Of a stretch of DNA of 64,000 nt, positions 1 through 10,914 are shown one piece after another. Numbering within the stretch: position 1 is the stretch's first letter; every line of letters starts with the position of its first letter. Source of the DNA: Adiantum capillus-veneris. Its lineage: Eukaryota; Streptophyta; Polypodiopsida; Polypodiales; Pteridaceae. Under the pieces are notes generated by a model. It saw only the letters and a list, made by a program, of their open reading frames with translations, was not told where the DNA came from and did no database searches. The stretch spans positions 22,621,719-22,685,718 of the forward strand of contig CM043960.1 in assembly GCA_014529385.2 (NCBI GenBank). The letters run 5' to 3'. Both the position numbers and the translations under genes were made by a program.

Positions 1-830
1 TTGTTTTGCGGCGTCTAGGCGCAACAAATCTGGCAGCATATCAAAAGGCTTAGTGGAGGATCCCAGGCGGGCAAGAGCAGTTAGCATATCAAAAAACTGC
101 ATAGACAGTGCATCTTGGAACTTCATCCGATAGCAAGGTGTTTTCTTCCCCATAGCGTCTCAGAACGTTGTTCGTTCGACAGTGTGCCAAGCACGTGCCT
201 GCGGGCATCTCAAAACGTGTTGCAGAGGTGGTTGAAGGCGCAGGTCACAGAGCCGGCATTGATCTGCTCATTGGTTTCCAGGAGTCGATTGTTTGCACAC
301 TACAGACTCATCATTTTTTAAAGGTTTTGATTACAAATCTCCTATTGAAGCTAGGGTTCACACAAATGGCCACGATTTTCTTGCATATCAAAAGCGTTGT
401 CGACAGTTGGACGTTATTCAAGAGAGTGGGCAGTCACACAAAGCGAGTGTTTCTTCGGTCTTTCATCGGCAAAGGCAAAATTTTCAGCCTTCTGAGTTTG
501 ATATCACCAAATCGATCCACATTCTTCTATGATGCATTTCTCAATAAGGAGTTTATCAAAACGTTGCAGTTCATTGCACTCACACAACTGATTGAAGATA
601 TTGCTATGTCTACAAGATGCAACTACAAACTGCCTTCAAAGAAAATTTTCTTCGAGCACTTGGTCCATCGCCAACACAACGTACAAAAAGTATTTTTCCC
701 TGTTAAGTGTCATGGGTTTATTTCAAATTTGGTATGTTGTCAACATCAATTTCAAAGCCTTGTTTTAGCCTCTCAGTTGTCGGTTACTGTCATGCTAAAA
801 ACTTTGTACGGGTTATAAACACTGCCACAA
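1..830. other. Unassigned degenerate sequence
   Basis: A 216-codon open frame runs 168-818 on the plus strand, but I recognise no family in it and its composition gives no support for coding. On the minus strand, short stretches read more like protein, for example residues FDMLTALARLG at about 60-95, but they are broken by stops. The motif catatcaaaa, or close variants, recurs near 35, 83, 207, 383 and 552, giving repeated FDM-like reads on the minus strand. It may be an old repeat or a gene relic. No function is assigned. Confidence 0.3.
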
Positions 831-936
831 CATAAAAAGTGGTAAGACCACCCTTTGTTGTTTGGTTGAGTTCTGGTATGTCTGACGTTGATGGTTGTTT
901 GAGGGAAGTGCACACACACACCTATGTTATTGTCAA

Positions 937-963
937 GGGGGGGGGGGGGGGGGGGGGGGGGGG
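937..963. repeat. Poly-G tract (27 bases)
   Basis: An uninterrupted run of 27 G follows a short CA repeat (911-920). Runs this long are unstable and their assembled length is uncertain. Confidence 0.95.
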
Positions 964-1225
964 CTTCTACTCATGGTTTCAGGTGATTGGACTCTACCAT
1001 GGTCTGTATCAAGTCCATAGTCAGTGGTTTGGGCTTGAGGGGGGGGGTTGTTGGGTTTCCAAGCCCAAGAGGTGTCTAGATCACGAGAACACTGCTTATC
1101 ACGTGCAGGCATGTTCAGTTGCAAGTTAAGTTTGCATGGAAAGTTTGGCTATTTATATTGTAAGGTTGTTTACACATTAATAATCAATCATAGCGTGTAC
1201 TTCATTTTTAAGCCATCGAATTCTT

Positions 1226-1342
<117 letters not shown>

Positions 1343-1399
1343 CACGCTCTTCTCCTCGCCATGGCCCCTCTCAGGCGGCATCCCCCTTAGGCTTGCAAC

Positions 1400-2926
1400 C
1401 CCAACAACCTCAAGTGCTTGCATCATGCCGGCCCCGAGAACACTTGGTCCCTAGGGCCCAAAATGTTGTTCAAACAACACCCTTTACCACCTCCAGTGCT
1501 AGGACCGCAACCACCACATCCAAGAATCACGTCTATGAATCAAGTGGGTTGTGAGTCATATATTGCTTGTTTGGAAGGCTGTGAGGAAGATATAGACCCT
1601 AATATTGCCTATGGGATTGATGGGCTTGAAGAACGTCCACAATACTACATGGAGGACTATTGGGGACAAGTCAAACCTGTCTATCAAGTAGCTGCTCTTG
1701 CTGCAAGAGGCCAAAATATCAATTACACTGCCAAGAGACCACCTCTTCAATGCTATGAGTGTGGAGCTCCACATTGTGTGGCTGAGTGTCCTATTAGGCT
1801 ACAAAAGAACACCACACTAAAGCAAACCAATCAAGCGAGCACGTCTACAATGCCGATACTCATGTGTAATCGATGTGGCATAGATCATTTGATTGCCCAA
1901 TGTTCGAATAATCCAAATGCATCCAAGATCACTCCATTAAACTTGTTTGAGGTTACCAAGGAGCCATCACAAAGTACACATGTGGTACTAGTAAATGTAC
2001 TCACACGATCGATGCTCCAAAAACAAAATTATATTCTTGAAGAAAGAGACATGGCATCAATTGCCCAATCTCAAAAGAAGAAGAAAACATGAAGGAAGAG
2101 ATCACAAAAAGGAGCGAAGTCAGACCCCAGTTCAAAGACCAACATAGGGACTTGTGACGACCTCGTATATATGAACGACGCTAAAGAGGATTCTGATTCA
2201 GGTGAAACCATGGAGACCAAAATGACCACTAAGAAAGAAACCAACAAGGAAGATCATCATGAGCCACAATGGCTAGGACCCAAGAAGAAGATAGGAACTT
2301 ACCCAAACCCTACAGAGGAGATCAAGAGAGTCAAGCAATTAAGGAGTTTGGTAGAAGATACCCAAAGGGATCTAGAGCCAGCACCTATGCAGATCCAAAT
2401 TACAAAAACATTGTTCCCTACACAACAACAACCTCACAAAGTCCATAGACCCCTAGCCATACCTAATGTCATCCAAGAAGAAAATGACTTAAATTCATGG
2501 GAAAGTGGGCGTACTCACTTCTTGTTGGAAAGAACGTTTATAGAGGGACTACCTGACCCTATGGAAGAAATGGAGATTCCATCTTCCTCACGTCAAGGGA
2601 CTAAGGCCCAAAAGGTGCCGTTAAAAATTGCCAAATTGATGGATTTCATGGCTTCAGAAGTTAGAACCACCATCATGTCCAAACTGTATGGAGATCCTAA
2701 GCTATTCTTAGCTCTTCGAGCTTTCCTCAATGGAGAACTGAAGGTTGGGCTACCACAATTTGCACAGACGGATGGAACTAGGGAGATGCCAATAGAGGAG
2801 GAACACTTAGATCCACAACCCAACCTAGATGAGAACCCCGTTGTAGAAATACTTGTTAACAATTTGGGACAATACTTTGAGGGTATGAATCCAATGCAAC
2901 CATATCAATCACTACCAAGGGATTAA
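1400..2926 (+). pseudogene. gag-like region of OTA Ty3/gypsy relic
   Basis: Two open stretches, 1418-2092 and 2171-2926, read as a capsid/nucleocapsid-like polyprotein. The first has two zinc-knuckle-like motifs, CYECGAPHCVAEC and CNRCGIDHLIAQC. Both have CX2CX3HX4C spacing, one residue shorter than the usual CX2CX4HX4C. The second stretch is charged and low in recognisable motifs (TKKETNKEDHHEPQW and following) and leads into the protease. The N-terminal capsid part seems missing, cut at the microsatellite. A stop at 2090-2092 and a short non-open gap separate the stretches, so this is a pseudogene. Confidence 0.7.
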
Positions 2927-3234
2927 TTGTGAAGGGAATCCTTGATGGTGGCACTGGGGTTAGCATTGTGACTAAAAATTGATGGGAAACTATGGGAAGA
3001 CCTCACCTTGGGACCACAACCATAGTAATAAAGATGGCCAATGGGTCTATTGTTAAACCTATTGGGATTCTAGAAGATCTCAAGTTCAAGGTCTTTGGAC
3101 ATAAAATAAGAAACACCTTTATTGTTATGGATTTCTACAAGCACACTATGGCATCTGAGATGATCTTAGGACGTCCTTTCATGAGGGAAGCAAAAATGGT
3201 GCATGACTGGTCTAAAAACCATGGCTACTTGTAG
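2927..3234 (+). pseudogene. Retropepsin domain of OTA relic
   Basis: The translated stretch begins IVKGILDGGTGVSIVT, matching the DxG active-site region of Ty3/gypsy aspartic proteases (here DGG, where DSG or DTG is more usual). It continues to EMILGRPFMREAKMVHDW, the conserved C-terminal ILGRPF block. A stop lies just after the active-site block (about 2980). In the family this enzyme processes the Gag-Pol polyprotein as a dimer. Confidence 0.75.
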
Positions 3235-4137
3235 TTCCAAGATTCAGTCATTCGAGTGGATCTTGTAATGATCGAGCACATCCTCTAGGAAACAGGTTTA
3301 TAATTGACCATAGATCTGACACCACAGTCCACTCGGCCCCATTGCAGTATTTTTACACATGTAAAATGGACACTGATGTTGGGGAAGATTCTCCTTATAT
3401 GGATGTTCTACCTGGGATGAGTGAGTCGGACAATGTGGATTGGGTCCACTTAGCAGCAACCATAGACACTTGGAGAAACAAGGGGACAACCTGGGTAACA
3501 TCTGAGGGGGATGAAATGCCACCACTCGTACCCTTAAATATGCTAGAAGCAAATGCATATAGCTTCTGCTGACCTACAAGATGAAGGTTTGACTAGCATT
3601 GGAACCAGTAGCGTCTCACAAGACTATAGCCCACACGATTTGGTGTCAGAATCATCAATTGAAATTGACTCTGAGGACGAATAATCTGAGTTAAATCTTA
3701 GTGCAAATGTGGGGACAAACCATTCAGGGCCCAATGGTACCCTAGATGACAATCTATCCAAGGGAGTAGAAGACACAAGTAGCGATTCATCTAGTGACTC
3801 TCACTAGAGATCAACCGTAATCAAAAATTAGACAAGAAGAGTAAGAGATATAAGAGACGACGTTATCAAGTAAATGTGCATGCTAGAATAAATGAAAAGA
3901 AATCTACCGCAGAATGGCTTAATTATATAGGGGCATGTGATGCTCATCAAAATTTGGTAGATAATTGGGGAGAATATCTTCAAAGCGTTATGTGGTGTAG
4001 TCCACAACCCATTGACATCGCACAACTAGAGGCTACAGAGAAGCCAAAGTTGAGCCGTATCGTAGGGAGACGACAAAATTGAGAGTTAGCTCAACAACAA
4101 AAGGAATCGGAAGTGAAATCATAGTCCACAGAACAAC
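3235..4137 (+). pseudogene. Protease-RT spacer of OTA relic
   Basis: Short open pieces (3342-3572 and 3876-4082) separated by stops carry no domain I can name. The stretch is acidic (DTSSDSSSDSH near 3770-3805) and lies between protease and reverse transcriptase in the same orientation. It is probably the degenerate linker of the polyprotein. Confidence 0.5.
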
Positions 4138-5340
4138 ATGACCCCACAGACTTACACCCGGCACCTAAACATTTCAAATCCTACACCACATAGGAACTTT
4201 AAGGTTGTGTATACAAAGGCTCAAAGAAAACCGACTGATGGAAGCAATTATGTTTATGACGGTCCAACGATAGTTAAGGAAATAGAGTTAGCAGAACCAG
4301 GAGAAGAGTCCAAACCTATTTTCATTGCCCAAGATCTGACAGAGACTGAGGAATGTGTACTTAAAGAACTTCTCAAGGAATTTAGGGATATATTTTCTTG
4401 GACATATCATGATATGAAAGGTGTTCCACCTTCCGTAGTGCAACACACAATCCCCATGAATAGCATGGCTAAAGCAATTCAACAACGACCCTACCCAATG
4501 AATCCTAAATATGCAAAGATCGTTGAAGAAGAGATTGAAAAGCTTGTGAAATGCGGATTCATATACCCTATTGAGCACTTAGAATGGGTGTCTCCAATAG
4601 TGATCGTGCCGAAAAATAATGGGAAACTCAGAGCGTGCGTGGATCTCAAGAAGGTCAATGCCACCACTAGGGGGGACCATTACCCATTGCCATATTCAGA
4701 ACATGTGCTTGAAAGAGTTGTAGGAGGGAAGGAAGCTTGTAGCCTTTTAGATGGGTACTCTGGCTACAATCAAATCACAATTGCACTAGGAGGGAAGGAA
4801 GCTTATAACCTTTTAGATGGGTACTTTGGCTACAATCAAATCACAATTGCGTTAGAGGACCAAGTTAAAACAGCCTTTATAACCGAATTTGGAGTGTTCG
4901 CATTTCGTGTTATGGCTTTTGTCTTAACCAATGCCCCTGCTACCTTTCAAAGATTAATAAACACTACTTTTAGAGAATATTTGAGGGAGTTTTGCGAAGC
5001 TTTCTTAGACGACCTTTGTGTTTATTCCTCTTGGAAAGAACATCTATTATGCTTACGAAAAGTGTTTGAGAAGTGCAGATTGTATCGCATCTCCTTAAAC
5101 CCTTTTAAATGCTAGTTTTGGGTTAAACATGGAGTCATTTTAGGGCATATAGAGTCCAAAAATGGGATTTCCATAGATAAGAACAAAATTAAAGCCATTG
5201 CTGAATTGCCACCACCTACAAACTATAAAGGAGTTCAAAGGTTCATGGGCCATGTTGGTTATTACCGATGGTTTATTTTAAACTTTGCCGAGATAGCTCG
5301 TCCATTGTACAAACTTCTTATTGAGTTTCACTAGACCGCG
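4138..5340 (+). pseudogene. Reverse transcriptase of OTA relic, with duplicated block
   Basis: Open from 4138 to 5115, with continued homology to about 5340 past a TAG stop at 5113. Visible blocks are the SPIVIVPKNNGKLRACVDLK palm start, the first catalytic Asp block LLDGYSGYNQITIAL, TNAPATFQRLI, the catalytic pair FLDDLCVYSS, and a downstream GYYRWFI block. The first Asp block occurs twice in a row (4723-4788 and 4789-4854), an in-frame 66-bp tandem duplication that adds 22 residues to the palm. In this family RT copies element RNA into DNA in a cytoplasmic particle; with the insert and stops this copy cannot be expected to work. Confidence 0.85.
4723..4854 (+). repeat. 66-bp in-frame tandem duplication in RT
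   Basis: Unit 1 is 4723-4788 and unit 2 is 4789-4854, directly adjacent, with five base differences seen by eye. Each encodes a GGKEA..LLDGY.GYNQITIAL block containing the catalytic Asp. Confidence 0.95.
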
Positions 5341-5930
5341 GAGTGTGACCATGCTTATGAGTCATTGAAAAAGACCTTGACTGGCGCTCCTATTCTACGA
5401 GTGCCTGATTGGAATGTAATTTTCCATGTGCATATTGATGCATCGAGCTTTGCTATTGGGTGTGTTCTAGCTCAACTAGGAGAACATAAACTTGACTACC
5501 CCATTAGCTTTGCAAGTTTTTAATTGAATGATGCCGAGAGAAACTACACCACTTTAGATCGAGAAGGTTTAGCTATGATTTATGCAGAAAGAAATTCCGC
5601 TACTACCTTCTTGCCAACAAGTTTGTTTTCTATGTGGATCATCAAGCCTTGTTGTATCTAGTAAATAAACCTTGTTCCACGGGAAGAATTACACGATGGT
5701 TGTTAATTCTCCTTGAGTTTGATTTTACCATTGTGGTGAGACATGGTAAAAGACATGTCATGGCGGATCATTTGTCTCGCATACCTAATGGTGACGCCCC
5801 TACTAGAGTCGATGATGAATTGCCCGATACTTTCTTATTTCTAGTCAAGACCATGCCTGAATGGAGTGAGAAGATTGTGAACTTTCTAGTTAATGGTTTT
5901 CCACCCAAAGAGCTTGTAAGGACATAGTCA
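5341..5930 (+). pseudogene. RNase H domain of OTA relic
   Basis: Reading across stops gives HIDASSFAIGCVLAQ (first catalytic Asp), TTLDREGLAMIYA (catalytic Glu region) and YVDHQALLYLV (third acidic residue), then RHGKRHVMADHLSR, the usual end of Ty3/gypsy RNase H. Stops at about 5332 and 5521 and a frame change near 5600 inactivate it. The clear open part is 5634-5927. Confidence 0.75.
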
Positions 5931-7094
5931 AAAATTGTTAAAGAATGTGAACCTTATTCTCTCATTGCAGGAACTCTCTACAGGCTAGGGAAGGATGATA
6001 TTCTTAGACATTGTGACCGTGAGGATGAGTATTTATACATACTGCAAGAAACCCACATGGGTATAGCTGGAGGACATTTATAAGGGGAACTAACAGCTAG
6101 AAAGGTGTTGCAATCAGGCTATTGGTGGCCTACCTTATTCAAAGATGCATCACTTTTTGCAAAAGGATGTGATGAATGCCAATGTTACAAGATCACACAA
6201 GGAAAGGATAAGATGCCCTTACATCCTGTTAAAGTGACTCAACCATTTGAAAAATGGGGTTTTGACTTTGTAGGCCTAATTAGTATGACAACTCATAGCA
6301 CTCAATCTCAATATATTATCGTTGCACCTGACTATGTAACAAAGTGGGCGGAAGCTAGGGCAACACATAAGGCTGATGCAAGGTCAACTGCCAAGTTTCT
6401 CTTTGAGAACATTATTACAAGATTTGGTTGTCCCTTTTAGATTGTGAGTGGCAATGGCACTCATTTTATAAATGGAGTGATAAAAGAACTCACTACCAAC
6501 TTCATGATAGCTCACCATAAGTCCACACCTTATTATCCACAAGCAAATGGCCAAGTTGAGAGTACCAACAAGACCTTAATCTCTATATGGCCAAGAAGCA
6601 TTTATGCCATGGGAGTTTGTAATTCCTAGTCCGTGCGTAGCTTCACAAGAAGGTTGGGATGGTAACCCTTTAGCTGAGCGCTTATATATCCTTGAGAGTT
6701 AGATGAAGAAAGGCAATTGGTTGTGCAAAATGCACTTGTGAAGAAGGATAGGAGGAAGAAATGGTTTGACCATCATCTAAAGAACAAGGATATCAATGTT
6801 GGTGATAAAGTCCTTATGTATGGAGTGCATGACGAAAAGAGAAAGTTGAAATATGTGGAAAAAGGACCATATAGTGTATGTGAAATCACCCCACAAGGAA
6901 CCATTCGTGTGGAGACTCTTGATGGAGTTGAAACCATCGGATTCCTCAATGGTAGCAAATTTAAAAGATATTATGATCCTTTAAGCCAAGTGCAGCTACG
7001 TGCCATCCATAAAAAAAAGGCGGCCAAGGCACAAACAAAATTGGGGAAGATACAAGCTCAAGATGTCAGGCTAAAGAGTGACAACAACGTATAA
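5931..7094 (+). pseudogene. Integrase of OTA relic, catalytic Asp altered
   Basis: The N-terminal HHCC zinc region is present (His near 6050-6080, then CDECQCYK near 6170), with a stop at about 6081 inside it. The core starts at FEKWGFDFVGLI (first Asp). The second catalytic position reads VSGNGTHF where the family has SDNG, an Asp to Gly change at about 6450. The third block ANGQVESTN keeps its Glu. The C-terminal GPYSVCEI...FLNGSKFKRYY region (6717-7000) is open. A TAG at 6438-6440 splits the core. No chromodomain is seen. Confidence 0.8.
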
Positions 7095-7169
7095 GACGCC
7101 AACGAGAGGCCAACCTTGGAGTTACACATGCATTCCATGTTGAAACAGAGGATGATTGGTTGGACTCTG

Positions 7170-7660
7170 ACACACCTCTACGATACCCTATTGAGCTAAA
7201 TAGCACCTATGGAAAAGTGCTATATAATGCCTTATTGGATATGGGTGCTATAATCTACTATCATATGGGGTGTGGTGTCAGTTAGGGAAGCCACCCCTAT
7301 CTGAGAGTATTATCCAAGTCAAGGGATTCAACAAGAAAAAAGTTGCGGTTTTTGGAATCTGACACACTTCTGTCAGTTATGACAATGAGGTTGTAGCTCA
7401 AGACTTTTTGGTCATGCCTACTGGAACTATGGAGGGTAATATAAACCTAGGACGCACGTAGATGATAGCCACCAAATGCACTATTGATTGGGATATTTAG
7501 GGTGTCACAACGCAGAAACCAACTTTTAGCCCTACCACTCAAGCCATAGTCCTTGAGATATTGTCTCTTAAGGAAATAAAACCCAAAACATTGCATGTCC
7601 AAGAGGTTGAACCATATGTCCCCATAGTCCAACTCTCTAGAGCTTCAACTGCTGTGTTGA
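7170..7660 (+). pseudogene. Second retropepsin-like segment, downstream of integrase
   Basis: After the integrase, translation with a frameshift near 7285 gives GKVLYNALLDMGAII, like a retropepsin active site (DTGA-type, here DMGA), then LGKPPLSESIIQVKGFN, DFLVMPTGTMEG and TKCTIDWD, matching the order of blocks in plant retrotransposon proteases. A second protease-like fold after the integrase is not the normal Ty3/gypsy order. It could come from a neighbouring or nested element or be part of an extra 3' ORF. Several stops are present. Confidence 0.5.
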
Positions 7661-7689
7661 AATAAAGCTTGAGACACACAAGACCCATC

Positions 7690-8400
7690 CTAATATAACA
7701 AAGAAAACATACAAGTGGGTCCCTAAAGCTTCTTTAGCAACCATAGCTAGTGCTAAAAGACAAGAGCCTAGTAAGAGACGTCCCACTCGCCCCAAGAAAT
7801 GTAAAGAAACTTTGCGTTGGATTCCTAAAAAACTATTGGAAGCCCAAGGATTCTATGAAAGAAATGATCAAATATGGGTGCCAAAACGTAAATTGTGCTC
7901 GTACCTGTCACCTGACCCATGTGAGCCCAATCCTGTAGCTCCAAAACAAATTGACGGTCGTCGAAAGAAAAAAATCACAGAATGCTACACATCCGCTCTA
8001 GAGCTAGTTTGGATACCGAAGAAAGAACGATTTGATTCACCTAGCTCAGGAACAGAGAAGTCAAATGAAGCTTCTTGCTCTTCATGTAGTTCCTATACGG
8101 AAATAGAAGCTTCGACACAACCTCCACCTACCATTGTACATATCCATACAAACAAGGAAGAGTTTGCACCTTCCGTTGTAAGTTCACCACCTACAACAAC
8201 GTTGCAAATAAAATCATGGGAGAGTACCTTACCACCCTTGCAACTAGATGAAACGCATAGGGCAGTCAAAAACTATTGGTTAAAGCCTTCACCCATAACA
8301 ACTTGGAATGATTGGTTTCAAAAGGTGACGACATCATTCCAAAAGGTATGGTCTACCCAAGGAAGGTGGGAGTGTTTGCTGACATCCATCATTCACTTGC
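7690..8400 (+). pseudogene. Unknown ORF with repeated WVPK/WIPK motif
   Basis: The open part is 7812-8624. Four copies of a W(V/I)PK motif occur: YKWVPKAS (about 7710), LRWIPKK (7818), IWVPKRK (7875) and VWIPKKERF (8010). Between them lie Ser/Thr/Pro-rich stretches, including a Cys/Ser cluster SCSSCSSYTE. VWVPK-like motifs occur in linkers of many plant retrotransposon polyproteins, but the role of this block is unknown to me. I read it as the tail of the retroelement coding region; open reading past 8400 runs into non-coding-looking sequence. Confidence 0.45.
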
Positions 8401-8462
8401 TTTCCTCTCAACCTTCCTCCCTGACCTCTCAATCTCCCAATCTTTGGAAATGTATATATAAA
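8352..8462 (+). promoter_or_regulatory. Candidate polypurine tract and LTR start with TATA box
   Basis: The purine-rich aaggaaggtgggag precedes TGTTTGCTGACATCC at about 8370, and a TATATAAA box follows near 8453. This is what a PPT, LTR start and U3 promoter look like, and it lies just after the last coding-like segment. There is no second LTR copy to confirm it. Confidence 0.4.
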
Positions 8463-10290
8463 GCCTTATACTCACAAAAAACAAAAATAAAAAGTAAAAA
8501 AGCAAGAGCCACCAAACAAAAATCTAGAAACCTACGAGTTCTATACATAACACAAAATCATAAAAACACATTATGCACAAGGACACGACCTTTTGACGTG
8601 ACCCTTGTAATGTTTGCACTCTAACCATCATCTATCTGTGTGTACAGATATGACTAGTATGCTAAAGTCATCCACTCCTGCCTTGGGTGAGAGGTACCCT
8701 CTTTACTTTGCACAAGTGTTTCTGGTTGATACGTCTCTTGACCACAACTGATCTATACACCCCGATTATTGCAGAAGACTACTCTCTTGATCAAGGTGAC
8801 TATATGCATCTAGTAACCTTCTTAGTAAACATTGGTGCCTCTAATGATGAAGACGATTTACATGATTACACGGATGGCACATATGGTCTCATGGATGATC
8901 ACTTTGTTTTTCTCGACGAAGACGATAGAGATTTAGCCTTAGGGTTCCCCCCCCAATCTCTACAATATCCTATTCCCTTGACTCTCTTGGGGGAGTGCAA
9001 ATAATTAGGTTAGGGTTCCTTATGTTGTTTAATTGTGTTCAATAAGGGTTGGTACCTCTTCCCACTGATGTCCCTCCTAGAGGTATTCTTTGTGTTTCCT
9101 AGTGTGTACAGGAACATGTTGCTGTTGTTAGGATTTGGACCTTCGTGGAATCTTTCTCTCGTTCACTCTTCAAATCAAGCGTGATGATCAACACAAACAG
9201 GTGTTTCTTGTCCATTAGCATTGCCCCTTATCTTTTTTGCATCCATGTTTGTCTGCTTTAATTGTGGTTGGTAGCATAATATTCAGCGCATTTTCTTAGT
9301 ATCAAACATTGAATTCAATGTAATTTTTTTTCATAATCACTTGTCTAGGTTTAAAAATCAAGCAGTCCGACTAAGCTAGTTTGACCAAGCTAGGCGTTAG
9401 AGATCTTCTCTTAATACCATGGGGAATGCCTTCCTAATAATCAATCGTTACTTATGTTCTTAATCTGATTTAGGCAGCATTATGTGTAATGTTCTAGGGA
9501 TTTCTAGTGGGCATAGTGCCTATTGACCTTTAGCTTAAGTATTATAAAGGGAGTTTACTAATGTGATGAGCATGGGGAGGGTAACAATGTTATACGACCC
9601 CCCAAAGTTACAAAATTAAAATGCTGAAAACGAACAAAAAAAAAAAAATCAAACTGCCACAATGTAAAATCTTAAGCGGGAAGAGAAATCTCGGCTTGAT
9701 TTTGTACTTCACTCACATGTATCGCCTATAGTACTAGAGCCCTAGAGGTTCTAAGTGTGGGCGCTTTTCCTTGAAAAGCAAAAAACCCAAGGCATACAAA
9801 ATAAGCACACACATCAAAATTGAATCAATGTGAAAAGACTGTGGGGGGTCAAAGAAAAGGAAATAAGTCAGGCGATGATTTCATGAGCAATTCCTTTTAT
9901 CGTAGGTTAACTACAAGGTCTTCTAGGTATAGCCTCTAGTCAGTCCTCGGGCATGAAATACTTGGCTCTCACGATTAAACAACTTAATTGACTAGAGAAA
10001 ATTGAGAAGCTTGCCCATGGTATTAATAGTTGACTCTAGTGTCTTTCGACCGTTAAATTAGCGACCCCAGACTTTTTTAGTTTTTGACCTTTACAACTGT
10101 TTATGCGTTTGATTATTTGTCTGCCTACAACTACATATGCTTTTTAATTTTATATGAGAATGCAATTACTGTGCCAAGTTTGTTTGATTTTGCAGTGATT
10201 GAAGAAGGCTAAGGACATTCATCTCAAATGCTCTTCCACCTCGACGAACGAGCTTCAACTCAATAGCTTCCGAGAACGGAATCTACATTA
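8463..10290. other. No recognised gene
   Basis: A 105-codon acidic open frame at 8687-9004 (residues DEDDLHDYTDGTYG) has no family I recognise. The rest is AT-rich sequence with no long open frame or clear repeat. It may be 3' non-coding or LTR sequence of the preceding element. Confidence 0.4.
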
Positions 10291-10500
10291 GGAACGGGGG
10301 CATGTTAACCCTCACGGACGCCCTATCACCTATGACAGACGCCGTATTATTTTGTTGGTAGAGTCAGGGATTGGGCTTGTCAGTCCAATAGAAAAAGCAT
10401 AAGAGTGATCGGTGATGAGAGGTGCACTCTAACTGGAACATTCAAGGGTTAGTTGGCTAAGCATGGGCGTTCAAGTGTGAATGGACGAGCTCATATAAAA
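10291..10500 (+). promoter_or_regulatory. Second candidate PPT/LTR start with TATA box
   Basis: Purine-rich ggaacggggg (10291-10300) is followed by TGTTAACCCTCACGG from 10303, with a TATAAAA box at 10494-10500. The transcript-like region then runs into the (GT)n(GA)n tract. This could be the true 3' LTR of the preceding OTA element, whose long 3' region would fit, or an unrelated LTR. No matching copy is visible. Confidence 0.4.
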
Positions 10501-10586
10501 GACACCTAAACCTAAAAATCACTCATTCTCTCATTTGTGCAATTGAAGAGTGCTCTTGCTCCATCTCCATCTTCTTCTTCATCTCC

Positions 10587-10698
<112 letters not shown>

Positions 10699-10914
10699 TC
10701 AAGCATTGAGACGGCACAGCGATGAGGAGGCGGTTGAGCACGGCACGGCACCGTAGTAGCTCTCTCTTCTTCGTGGCGAGGAATCCTCCACGAAGGCGAG
10801 TGTAGGGCAGTGAGTGACACACCCTTGCTCTCTTGAGCTTTCTAAATTAATCTGGTTGTGTGCTTGCAGCCATTTGTGGCTCACACATAATGTACGGCAA
10901 GTCCCTTGCTTTGA

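Noticed and set aside
168-818. 216-codon plus-strand open frame
   Set aside because: No recognisable domain and no conserved motif; length alone is weak evidence in this AT-rich setting.
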